A DNA stretch of 14,633 nucleotides from SYHX01 sp049317645. GTDB taxonomy: Bacteria > Bacteroidota > Bacteroidia > UBA7662. How positions within the stretch are numbered: position 1 is the stretch's first letter; the number at the start of each line of letters is the position of its first letter. The position numbers were made by a program, and so were the translations under genes. A model generated the notes under the pieces. It did not search any database, had not been told where the DNA came from, and was given only the letters and a program-made list of their open reading frames with translations. Location: NCBI GenBank assembly GCA_049317645.1, contig JBMOHV010000045.1:1-14633 (forward strand), in the 5' to 3' direction. Below, piece by piece: positions 1-6,081 of the stretch.

Positions 1-474
1 TCCGCCCATTCCCGTTCGGAACGGAACCGCAGCATCGAGCCCTACGCCTTCAGCGATGACCTATCGGCCATCCTGGCCTACGAGCCATCCGCATCAGCCA
101 TCAAAACCTTCAAATTGGACCGCATAGGGGAGGTTCGCATCCTCCGCGAGCCCTGGAAACACGAGCATCTCCATCAAAGTCCCGAGCAGGACCCCTTTGG
201 CCTACCATTGGGCCCGGAGGCCATTGAAATCAAGCTCTCACTGGGCGCTCTCAGCGCTCAATTGTTTAGGGAAGAATTCCCAACCCATGCCCATCGATTG
301 CAACCGATTTCTGCCCATGCCAACGACACGACGACCTGGCTTTTGCATCTCCGCGTAGGGTCCATGCAAGGCATTGGTCGATTTGTGTTAGGATTGATTG
401 ACGATGTCCAAATAATCGCCCCGGCGTCCTTCAAAAAATACCTGCGAGACCGCATCGGTCAAAAACTTCGTTGA
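1..474 (+). CDS. WYL-domain transcriptional regulator, C-terminal part (5' end outside window)
   Basis: The reading frame is open from base 1 to the TGA at 472-474, giving 157 residues that lack the N-terminus. The visible part begins inside the WYL domain: the R-x-I-E-P-Y motif is at residues 12-16, followed by F-S-D-D and, around residues 35-50, the F-K-L-D-R-I strand typical of YafY-type regulators. The last 70 or so residues match the WCX extension that ends such proteins, including the V-L-G-L-I-D-D-V and P-x-x-F-x-x-Y-L-R-D-R stretch. Full-length members carry an N-terminal winged-helix DNA-binding domain, which would lie upstream of the window. The WYL domain is known to sense ligands, often nucleic acid or nucleotide derivatives. 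Which genes it controls cannot be read from here. It converges on the RidA-like gene. Confidence 0.85.
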   Translation, partial: SAHSRSERNRSIEPYAFSDDLSAILAYEPSASAIKTFKLDRIGEVRILREPWKHEHLHQSPEQDPFGLPLGPEAIEIKLSLGALSAQLFREEFPTHAHRLQPISAHANDTTTWLLHLRVGSMQGIGRFVLGLIDDVQIIAPASFKKYLRDRIGQKLR

Positions 475-504
475 AAAAAAACCTTGCGGACTTGGCTTTT
501 TCAA
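471..504. terminator. Possible bidirectional terminator between convergent genes
   Basis: An exact 8-base inverted repeat, TTGAAAAA at 471-478 and TTTTTCAA at 497-504, lies in the 40-base gap where the WYL gene and the RidA-like gene converge. The left arm includes the WYL stop codon. The stem is almost all A/T and the 18-base loop has little further pairing, so it would be weak. The A and T tracts on either side would give U-rich 3' ends on both strands. Position is the main support. Confidence 0.35.
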
Positions 505-514
505 TCGCCAAGAA

Positions 515-964
515 CTACCCTTCTTCGAGGTACGCAACACATTTTAACTCCACTACAATTTCGGTAGGCAGAGCGCCCACCTCCACGGTCGTTCGGCAAG
601 GCTTGTTGGCCAGGGGACCCATGATTTCAGCGTAAAGACGGTTAAAGACGAGAAAATCCCTTTTCATATCCGTCAAAAAAACCGTAACATCCACCAAATG
701 CTCCAAACCGGCTCCGTGCTGGGCCAGCACCGAACGCACATTCTCAAAAACCTGACGAATCTGCGCCTCCAAGTCAAACGCCTTGTAGCGACCGCTGGCA
801 TCCAATTCCAACCCAGGCACATCCAAGGCCGCCGCTTCGGTATCCGGCCGCCTGGGCCCTATGCCAGAGAGGTAAATCCAAGGACCCATCTTTCGGGAAT
901 GAGGGTAAAGCCCCACGGGCCGCGGAGCTCCGCTGGTCGAAAACATGGTTGATTCTTGGGACAT
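515..964 (-). CDS. RidA-family protein, 2-aminomuconate deaminase-like
   Basis: 149 residues, a normal RidA/YjgF/UK114 length. RidA proteins are small trimeric enzymes that hydrolyse reactive enamines and imines in the cytosol. The arginine that binds the substrate carboxylate is at R124 (K-P-C-R-T-T-V-E-V). The C-terminal strand A-L-P-T-E-I-V-V-E-L carries the conserved acidic position at E139. The N-terminal block R-P-V-G-x-Y-P-H-S-R and the following L-S-G-I-G-P-R-x-P (residues 15-40) recall the 2-aminomuconate deaminase branch, used in aminophenol and 3-hydroxyanthranilate breakdown, rather than the general 2-iminobutanoate deaminases. It is the last gene of a three-gene minus-strand operon, starting 4 bases after the ferredoxin stop. 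The ATG at 964 is used; an internal ATG at 946 is possible. Family assignment is firm. Substrate is inferred, because no other aromatic-degradation gene is visible here. Confidence 0.85.
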   Translation of the reverse strand: MSQESTMFSTSGAPRPVGLYPHSRKMGPWIYLSGIGPRRPDTEAAALDVPGLELDASGRYKAFDLEAQIRQVFENVRSVLAQHGAGLEHLVDVTVFLTDMKRDFLVFNRLYAEIMGPLANKPCRTTVEVGALPTEIVVELKCVAYLEEG

Positions 965-968
965 CCTT

Positions 969-1292
969 TTAGGTTTTAGAGGGGTTTAAACGAATTGTGG
1001 CTTTTCCATCGGCCAACGATTCCAGGCGAATTTGGCAACCCAGGCGACTGCTTGGATGGAAATCGGGCAGGGTATCCAGCATATCCAATTCAGCTTCGGT
1101 TGGATCGGAAACGGCGCCTTCTACCCAGTCCACCCGGCATGTCGCGCAGAGAGCCATCCCCCCGCAAACAGCCTCGATGGGATAACCTGCGCCCTTGAGC
1201 GCATCCATCAACGACAAACCCATTCCGGTTGGAAATACCAACACCCGGGTCGTTCCGGAAACATCGATAACCGTTAGATAAACTTCTTGCAT
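969..1292 (-). CDS. Adrenodoxin-type 2Fe-2S ferredoxin
   Basis: 107 residues. The cysteine pattern C43-x5-C49-x2-C52 followed by C86 is that of vertebrate/adrenodoxin-type [2Fe-2S] ferredoxins, with the cluster loop V-C-G-G-M-A-L-C-A-T-C. The acidic stretch after the third cysteine (D-P-T-E-A-E-L-D-M-L-D, residues 63-73) is the region that in this family docks to the reductase and to the redox partner. It is a soluble one-electron carrier in the cytosol. It lies between the ferredoxin reductase gene (51-base gap upstream) and the RidA-like gene (4-base gap), so it is very probably reduced by the reductase next door. Family members serve P450s, Rieske oxygenases or Fe-S cluster assembly; no such acceptor is encoded in this window. 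The start is ATG. Confidence 0.92.
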   Translation of the reverse strand: MQEVYLTVIDVSGTTRVLVFPTGMGLSLMDALKGAGYPIEAVCGGMALCATCRVDWVEGAVSDPTEAELDMLDTLPDFHPSSRLGCQIRLESLADGKATIRLNPSKT

Positions 1293-1304
1293 ACGAGCAA
1301 TCTA

Positions 1305-1333
1305 TTTTGATTGATAAGGGAATCGATAACAAT
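1305..1333. repeat. Repeated AT-rich ATYGATAA boxes upstream of the ferredoxin gene
   Basis: The 51-base gap between reductase and ferredoxin holds ATTGATAA at 1310-1317 and ATCGATAA at 1322-1329, a 12-base period. A third ATCGATAA lies at 1263-1270 inside the ferredoxin 5' end. The spacing would put the first two on the same face of the helix, which would suit an operator, but chance occurrence in an AT-rich spacer is also plausible. Confidence 0.2.
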
Positions 1334-1343
1334 TTATTAAATC

Positions 1344-2354
1344 CTAGAGCCCCTTCACGCCCGTCACGGTTGTGTACTTAAACGAAGGCTTGGCCCCGCC
1401 ATGGATGTACCGATAGGCACCGTGCGCCATGAGTGCAGCCTCGTGAAAGCCTGACAAAATCAGTTTGAGTTTACCGGGATACGTATTGATATCGCCAATC
1501 GCAAAAATTCCGGGGACGGAGGTCTGATAGGTTTCGGTACTCACCTCGATGGCCGAAGCATCCAAAGCAAGTCCCCAATCGGCAATAGGGCCCAATTGCG
1601 GCGTTAGACCATAAAGAGGTATTAAATCATCCGCGACCAAGCTCAAGGTCTCTTGTCCCTGCGTTTGAACGAGCACGGCTTCCAACCAGCCCTCTCCATT
1701 GGCTTGCAAAGAAAGGAGGGACGTCGAGGTCAACAAACGCAAGCGGCCGCTATCTGCCAAAGCTTGAACCCGTGCCGCGGATTCAGGCGCCCCCCGAAAG
1801 GCGCTGCTTCGATGAACCAAGGTCAATTCCTCGGCGACATCCACCAATTGAAGGGTCCAATCCAGGGCCGAATCTCCCCCGCCTGCCAAAACAACTTTGC
1901 GACCGCGAAAAGCCTGCGGATCCCGAATCATATAGGTCACACCTCGACCCTCCAAAGCCTCCAAACCTACTAAATCCGGTTTGCGTGGCTCAAAACACCC
2001 CAAACCACCCGCAATAACGACGGCCCCTGCCAAAACCTGGTCTCCGTTCTCGCTGGACACCAGCCAACGACCACCTTCAACGGCCTCCAGCCCTCTTACT
2101 TTCTGGCCCAAGCCAAAACTGGGATGAAAAGGCGCAATTTGTTCCATGAGGCGGTCCACGAGATCCCCGGCCAATATGCTCGGATAGCCGGGAATATCAT
2201 AGATGGGCTTACGGGGGTAAATTTCAGCTAATTGACCCCCAACAACCGGCAAAGTATCCATCACGTGCGCTTTGAGGCGCAACAACCCAAGCTCAAAAAC
2301 AGCAAAAAGGCCCACCGGACCTGCACCTACGATACAAACATCGGTTTCCATCAT
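1344..2354 (-). CDS. Ferredoxin-NADP+ reductase, thioredoxin-reductase-like type
   Basis: 336 residues from the ATG at 2354, matching the roughly 330-350 residues of this flavoprotein family. It moves electrons between NADPH and ferredoxin through FAD. The FAD-binding G-A-G-P-V-G is at residues 10-15, directly after the first strand. The NADPH-binding G-G-G-D-S-A is at 158-163, and H-R-S-S-A-F-R-G at 181-188 looks like the ribose-phosphate-binding loop. The closing FAD motif A-I-G-D-I-N is near 285-290. No C-x-x-C redox pair is present between the two nucleotide domains, which separates it from true thioredoxin reductase. The frame extends to a TTG at 2381, but that would add nine residues before the conserved strand, so the ATG is preferred; a second ATG follows at 2351. 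It is first in the operon with its likely partner ferredoxin, and is divergent from lemA. Confidence 0.9.
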   Translation of the reverse strand: MMETDVCIVGAGPVGLFAVFELGLLRLKAHVMDTLPVVGGQLAEIYPRKPIYDIPGYPSILAGDLVDRLMEQIAPFHPSFGLGQKVRGLEAVEGGRWLVSSENGDQVLAGAVVIAGGLGCFEPRKPDLVGLEALEGRGVTYMIRDPQAFRGRKVVLAGGGDSALDWTLQLVDVAEELTLVHRSSAFRGAPESAARVQALADSGRLRLLTSTSLLSLQANGEGWLEAVLVQTQGQETLSLVADDLIPLYGLTPQLGPIADWGLALDASAIEVSTETYQTSVPGIFAIGDINTYPGKLKLILSGFHEAALMAHGAYRYIHGGAKPSFKYTTVTGVKGL

Positions 2355-2440
2355 GCCTGCAAAGAAACAACGCGAATCCAAAACGCCGGGTAAATCCCCA
2401 AACTCTGGTTTAGAAACAGAATTCCTGTATACGTTGGCAC

Positions 2441-2448
2441 GATATTTG
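2441..2448 (+). promoter_or_regulatory. Possible -7 promoter box for the lemA operon
   Basis: GATATTTG matches the Bacteroidota TAnnTTTG box at five of six fixed positions and ends 45 bases before the lemA ATG. No clear TTTG box is found about 20 bases upstream, so support is weak. The 139-base divergent gap (2355-2493) also holds a short palindrome, TGAAA-tt-TTTCA, at 2466-2477, and otherwise nothing recognisable. Confidence 0.3.
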
Positions 2449-2493
2449 TTCGTTCATTGTTCAAGTGAAATTTTTCAATAATCCAAACAACCC

Positions 2494-3072
2494 ATGAAGA
2501 AAATACTCTTTTTATTGATGCTAACGCTAGGCGGACTTACCCTCAGCAGCTGCGGTTACAACACCATGGTGACCCTCGACGAAGAAGTCTCCGGCCAATG
2601 GGCCAACGTCGAAGCCGCCTATCAACGCCGTTCCGACCTGATTCCCAACTTGGTGAATACGGTAAAGGGCTACGCTGACTTCGAAAAATCTACCTTGTTG
2701 GCCGTGACCGAGGCCCGCACCAAAGCGACCTCCATGCAAATTGACCCTTCCAAACTGGACGAAAAAACCCTGGCCCAGTTTGAGCAAAACCAAAACGCCC
2801 TCAAAGGCGCCCTCTCCAGGCTTTTGGTGGTCATGGAAAAATACCCGGACCTCAAGGCCAACCAGAACTTCCTAGAACTCCAGTCCCAATTGGAAGGCAC
2901 CGAAAACCGCATCAATGTCGAAAGGCGTCGCTTCAACGAGTTGGTCAAGACCTACAACGGAACACTCCGCCGCTTTCCCAACAACCTGACAGCCGGCATG
3001 TTTGGCTTTGAGACCCGCGCCTATTTCAAATCCGAAAGCGGTTCCGAAAAAGCCCCGCAGGTTCAATTCTAA
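2494..3072 (+). CDS. lemA: LemA family lipoprotein
   Basis: 192 residues. The N-terminus is a lipoprotein signal peptide: M-K-K, a leucine-rich core, and the lipobox L-S-S-C with the acylated cysteine at C20. After it comes G-Y-N-T-M-V-T-L-D-E-E-V, then W-x-N-V-E-x-x-Y-Q-R-R-x-D-L-I-P-N-L-V-N-T-V-K-G-Y, the hallmark of LemA domains. The rest is a helical domain ending in the conserved Y-N-x-x-x-R-x-F-P and F-x-x-R-x-Y-F blocks. LemA proteins form a helical bundle anchored in the membrane; their role is unsettled, with links to envelope stress and to partner proteins of the TPM or HtpX type. It heads an operon with two TPM-domain genes; its TAA overlaps the next ATG (TAATG), suggesting translational coupling. 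Family assignment is very firm, function is not. Confidence 0.95.
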   Translation: MKKILFLLMLTLGGLTLSSCGYNTMVTLDEEVSGQWANVEAAYQRRSDLIPNLVNTVKGYADFEKSTLLAVTEARTKATSMQIDPSKLDEKTLAQFEQNQNALKGALSRLLVVMEKYPDLKANQNFLELQSQLEGTENRINVERRRFNELVKTYNGTLRRFPNNLTAGMFGFETRAYFKSESGSEKAPQVQF

Positions 3073-3503
3073 TGGCCCCTGACCTGTTCACGCAGGCCGA
3101 TCTGGACCGCCTAAGCGCGTGCATTCAACAGGCCGAACTACAGAGCTCCGGTGAAATCCGTGTGCACCTCGAGAAACATTGCCGAGGCAATGCCCTCGAC
3201 CGGGCCCGGACCCTTTTTCACCAATTGGGCATGGACCGCACCGAACTCCGAAACGGAGTTTTGATTTACGTCGCCACCCAAGACCGCAAAGTCAGCATCC
3301 TGGGTGATGAAGGCATCCACCACAAGGTCACGGATCAATTTTGGTCGCTTGAATTGGATAATTTATTAGCGTGTTTTGGCCGTGGCGAATACCTGCAGGG
3401 GTTGGAAAACGTCATTGCCGATGTAGGAGCCAAACTCAAAATACATTTCCCCGCCCAAGAGAACGATCGTAACGAACTCACCAATGAAATCAGCCAGGGC
3501 TAA
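3072..3503 (+). CDS. TPM-domain protein without signal peptide
   Basis: 143 residues, almost entirely one TPM (TLP18.3/Psb32/MOLO-1) domain. Recognisable parts are S-G-E-I-R-V-H-L-E at 26-34 and the central R-N-G-V-L-I-Y-V-A-T-Q-D-R-K-V-S-I-L-G-D-E-G-I at 60-82, with the acidic G-D-E-G-I-H turn typical of the soluble short members next to lemA. No signal peptide or membrane helix is visible, so it is expected to be cytoplasmic, unlike the next gene. Some TPM proteins act in photosystem repair or as accessory subunits, and phosphatase activity has been reported for a plant member; none of this can be assumed here. The ATG overlaps the lemA stop by one base, and its own 3' end overlaps the first possible start of the following gene. 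Confidence 0.88.
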   Translation: MAPDLFTQADLDRLSACIQQAELQSSGEIRVHLEKHCRGNALDRARTLFHQLGMDRTELRNGVLIYVATQDRKVSILGDEGIHHKVTDQFWSLELDNLLACFGRGEYLQGLENVIADVGAKLKIHFPAQENDRNELTNEISQG

Positions 3504-4323
3504 TCAACTGAATATGTTCACGTTGCGGTCGGCTCGTCCTCTGGTCCTGCGGGGGAGCGCTTGGATGGCAGCTCTATGGCTCTGCCTGGTTTGGGCAGGT
3601 CCGGTTTGGGGCCAAATCCCGGATGCCCCCAAGCCGGCACGCCTTTGCAACGATTTCAGCGGAAGGCTGAGCGCCCAAGAGCTGCAGGAGCTGGAATCAA
3701 AACTGGATTCCTTTGACCGCGAAACCTCGGTACAAATTTGTTTGGTGGTGGTTCCGGACCTGGGAGGATTCGAAGTATCGGATTATGCAACCCGACTTTT
3801 TGAAAAATGGGGCATCGGCCGCGCAAAACAGGACGACGGAGTCCTTTTGCTGTTAGCCCTGCAGGAGCGCAAAATCCGCATCGAAACGGGCTACGGGTTG
3901 GAATCCGTCATCACCGACGCCCTTTCGAGGCGATTGATTGAACAAAAAATCGCCCCCGCACTCCGCAGCGGGGGGGTTGCAGAGGGTCTACGAGCCGGGT
4001 CAACCGGCTTGATGAACCTGGTTCGGGGTGATTACCAAGACCTGGAAGCCCGTCCCCAAGGCGAAAAGGGGGAACCCATCGGGGGTTCGGCCCTTTTTTG
4101 GATCCTATTGGCCTTGGTTTTGCTCTTGGTCCTGTCCAAAAGGGGAGGGGGAGGGGGTCAAGGCGTTGGCCGTGACGGAAGCAGGGGCTTTGGCGGACCC
4201 TTTTGGGTGCCTGGAGGAGGCTTTGGAGGGGGAGGGGGTGGCTTCGGGGGTTTTGGAGGGGGTGGCTTCGGGGGCTTTGGGGGCGGTATGTCCGGAGGAG
4301 GAGGCGCCAGCGGAAGCTGGTGA
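3484..4323 (+). CDS. Membrane-anchored TPM-domain protein with Gly-rich tail (YgcG-like)
   Basis: 279 residues in the order: signal peptide with hydrophobic core at 24-40 and likely cleavage near Q44; TPM domain at about 52-185, with N-D-F-S-G-R-L-S, K-W-G-I-G-x-x-x-x-D-D-G-V-L-L-L-L-A and R-K-I-R-I-E-T-G-Y-G-L-E; one membrane helix at 203-219; then some 55 residues mostly glycine and phenylalanine, ending G-G-G-G-A-S-G-S-W. This layout is the usual YgcG-type arrangement, with the TPM domain exported and the short Gly-rich end on the far side of the helix. Two starts are possible: ATG 3484, inside the preceding gene, or ATG 3514, 10 bases after its stop; both leave a workable signal peptide. 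It completes the lemA operon. Function is unknown; a role in envelope or respiratory-complex maintenance is only inference. Confidence 0.9.
   Translation: MKSARANQLNMFTLRSARPLVLRGSAWMAALWLCLVWAGPVWGQIPDAPKPARLCNDFSGRLSAQELQELESKLDSFDRETSVQICLVVVPDLGGFEVSDYATRLFEKWGIGRAKQDDGVLLLLALQERKIRIETGYGLESVITDALSRRLIEQKIAPALRSGGVAEGLRAGSTGLMNLVRGDYQDLEARPQGEKGEPIGGSALFWILLALVLLLVLSKRGGGGGQGVGRDGSRGFGGPFWVPGGGFGGGGGGFGGFGGGGFGGFGGGMSGGGGASGSW
4237..4284 (+). repeat. Two tandem 24-base repeats coding Gly/Phe octapeptides
   Basis: Two adjacent copies (4237-4260 and 4261-4284) begin GGTGGCTTCGGGGG and differ at a few third-codon positions. They lie in frame within the Gly-rich tail of the TPM protein, and each codes G-G-F-G-G-F-G-G (residues 252-267). 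The unit length is a multiple of three, so copy-number change would keep the frame. Confidence 0.75.
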
Positions 4324-4350
4324 AGACCTTCCATCCGAAGCGACTCAAGC

Positions 4351-4394
4351 AAAAATGGGCAATAAGGCCGTATATTGGCCCTTTATCCATTTTT
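4351..4394. terminator. Candidate terminator hairpin after the lemA-TPM operon
   Basis: AAAAATGG at 4351-4358 pairs exactly with CCATTTTT at 4387-4394. Inside, ATAA pairs with TTAT and GGCC (4366-4369) with GGCC (4377-4380), around the loop GTATATT; short bulges separate the three helices. The A-tract/T-tract flanks suit an intrinsic terminator readable on either strand. It falls in the 107-base gap between the TPM gene and the secreted-protein gene, 27 bases after the stop. The bulges reduce confidence. Confidence 0.45.
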
Positions 4395-4430
4395 GCCTTC
4401 GTTCAAAACTTCCTTTTCAAGCCCTATCCA

Positions 4431-6044
4431 ATGACAATTTCACGCTTTTGGGGACATACCCTGGGCCTCGTCCTAGCTGGTTTGACCGTTCTTGGTTCCG
4501 TCGTTTTTGCCCAACCCCTCACCCTGGAAGTAGGCGCCAGCACCCAGACCAAATGGGACAACAGCCAAACCCATATCCTTGGCAAATTCCGGGAAACCTA
4601 CCTGGTCTTGGGACCGGTTGGATCGGGCGAATTTCAAATGGTTCATTTTGACAAGAGCCTTTTGCCCCTCAAAACCGTCCAAGGCTCTTTTGCCAAAGAC
4701 CAAAAACTGGTGCACCGCCTCCAAGAATCGTGGTTATTGGAGGACCGCGTCATCGCCCTGACGCATTGTTACAACAAGGCCATCAAACAAGACCAGTACA
4801 ACCTCTGGCACCTTTCGGTGGACGGCGAGGTCCTCAAAGGACCGGTGGAAGTTCACCGTGCCAACGGAAACGGCAAGTCCATCAACCAAATCCTGCGTCC
4901 CTTGGCCGGCGCCTCCTTGGATGGTAATCGCCTCTATGTTCTGATCAATACCGCCCCAACCTTCGGTCAAGAAATCAGCGGTTTGATTTGCCGCCTCTAC
5001 GATACGGAATTGGAAATGGTATCCCAGCATATTCTCAATTTCCCGGTCCAAAACCAAGCAGCGCGCCTACGCTCAGCCACCTTTCGGGATGGATCCGAAG
5101 CCCTTCTAACCCTGGACCTTCAGCCGGTCACCAAAAACAACGCCAAATCGGCCACCTTCAGCGGAGGAGCCTTGCAATTATGGCAGGTTTCCTTGAACCG
5201 TAACCAATACACCCAACTCCCCATTGCATCCGATGAAATGCCGTATGTTCACGGTGTTCAGGCTTTTTGGTCAACGACCAACCCCCTAATGCCGGTAGTT
5301 TCATCCGCTTTGGGCCTGAGCCCCAAAACCGGTACCCAAAGCATTCTCCTCCAAAAATTCGGCGGCAAAGACAGCATCCCAGCTCATCGCCATGCCTTCG
5401 AAATCCCCTTGGGATTCCGTAAATCAGCCGAAACTAACAACCGCAAATTCAAAGACACGGGGAACCCCAAGCGCCCCCTCAAGGAGGTCATGGATCTTCG
5501 AATGCAGGTGGTTGAATTGGATCAAGACCGTTTCACACTGCATGCAAACATCGAACGTAGCAACCGTGAAATCCCCGCCGGTATCAGCGCCGACGAAGTG
5601 GCCGAAGACAAAGTTATTGTAACACAATACAACCAAGGCGGCCTCATGGTCAACGGTGCCTGGACCAAAGGCCTGCAGGAATCCTATGAAATCGCCATGG
5701 ACCAAATCCTTGCTAGCAAGAATTTTCCCCGCCCCAACGGTGTGGCCCCGATGGTACACCCTGACCACAATATTCTCATTTACAACGAACTACCCGCCAA
5801 TCTCAAGACCCGCGGCAAGGACTTCAAACTAAGCGGACTTACCAACGAAAACCACAAGGAAAGCCGCAGCACGCTCCTCTACATCGACCCCAACGGCCGT
5901 TACAATTACCACCAGCTGTTTGCCAATCCCACCGACCAAGGCAAGGTTTACCCTTATTCCTTGTTCCGTGAAAACACGCATACCTACCTTCTTTTGGGAA
6001 CCGATACCAAAGGCAAGATGAGGATGCTGCGGGCATCGTACTAA
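4431..6044 (+). CDS. Secreted protein of unknown function
   Basis: 537 residues from the ATG at 4431. Residues 1-27 are a clear signal peptide (basic start, core L-G-L-V-L-A-G-L-T-V-L-G, likely cleavage after V-F-A before Q28). The mature part looks rich in beta strands, with many short hydrophobic-polar alternations, about two cysteines and no membrane helix, lipobox or C-terminal sorting domain that I can see. I recognise no family. The open frame continues upstream to about 4203, but that part is an Arg/Trp-rich shadow of the Gly-rich repeat in another frame and precedes the signal peptide, so it was excluded. Repeated references to strand-like segments (for example V-E-L-D-Q-D-R-F-T-L, Y-V-L-I-N-T-A-P) would suit a beta-propeller or WD-like fold, but this is a guess. 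The gene is separated from the lemA operon by a probable terminator and converges with the glycosyltransferase gene 37 bases away. Confidence 0.85.
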   Translation: MTISRFWGHTLGLVLAGLTVLGSVVFAQPLTLEVGASTQTKWDNSQTHILGKFRETYLVLGPVGSGEFQMVHFDKSLLPLKTVQGSFAKDQKLVHRLQESWLLEDRVIALTHCYNKAIKQDQYNLWHLSVDGEVLKGPVEVHRANGNGKSINQILRPLAGASLDGNRLYVLINTAPTFGQEISGLICRLYDTELEMVSQHILNFPVQNQAARLRSATFRDGSEALLTLDLQPVTKNNAKSATFSGGALQLWQVSLNRNQYTQLPIASDEMPYVHGVQAFWSTTNPLMPVVSSALGLSPKTGTQSILLQKFGGKDSIPAHRHAFEIPLGFRKSAETNNRKFKDTGNPKRPLKEVMDLRMQVVELDQDRFTLHANIERSNREIPAGISADEVAEDKVIVTQYNQGGLMVNGAWTKGLQESYEIAMDQILASKNFPRPNGVAPMVHPDHNILIYNELPANLKTRGKDFKLSGLTNENHKESRSTLLYIDPNGRYNYHQLFANPTDQGKVYPYSLFRENTHTYLLLGTDTKGKMRMLRASY

Positions 6045-6081
6045 TCGTACGGCCCGACGCTGCCCCTCGAGATCCCGCGAT

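Noticed and set aside
3911..4390. Minus-strand Pro/Arg-rich frame opposite the Gly-rich tail
   Set aside because: A mirror of Gly codons on the other strand; the shorter minus-strand poly-Pro frame at 4158-4352 is rejected for the same reason.
4203..4430. Upstream extension of the secreted-protein reading frame, coding an Arg/Trp-rich segment
   Set aside because: It is an out-of-frame reading of the Gly-rich repeat of the TPM gene and lies before an evident signal peptide at 4431; it begins with TTG.
6045..6081. Possible terminator between the secreted-protein gene and the glycosyltransferase gene
   Set aside because: Only a 4-base-pair GATC/GATC pairing and no T-run; not enough to call.
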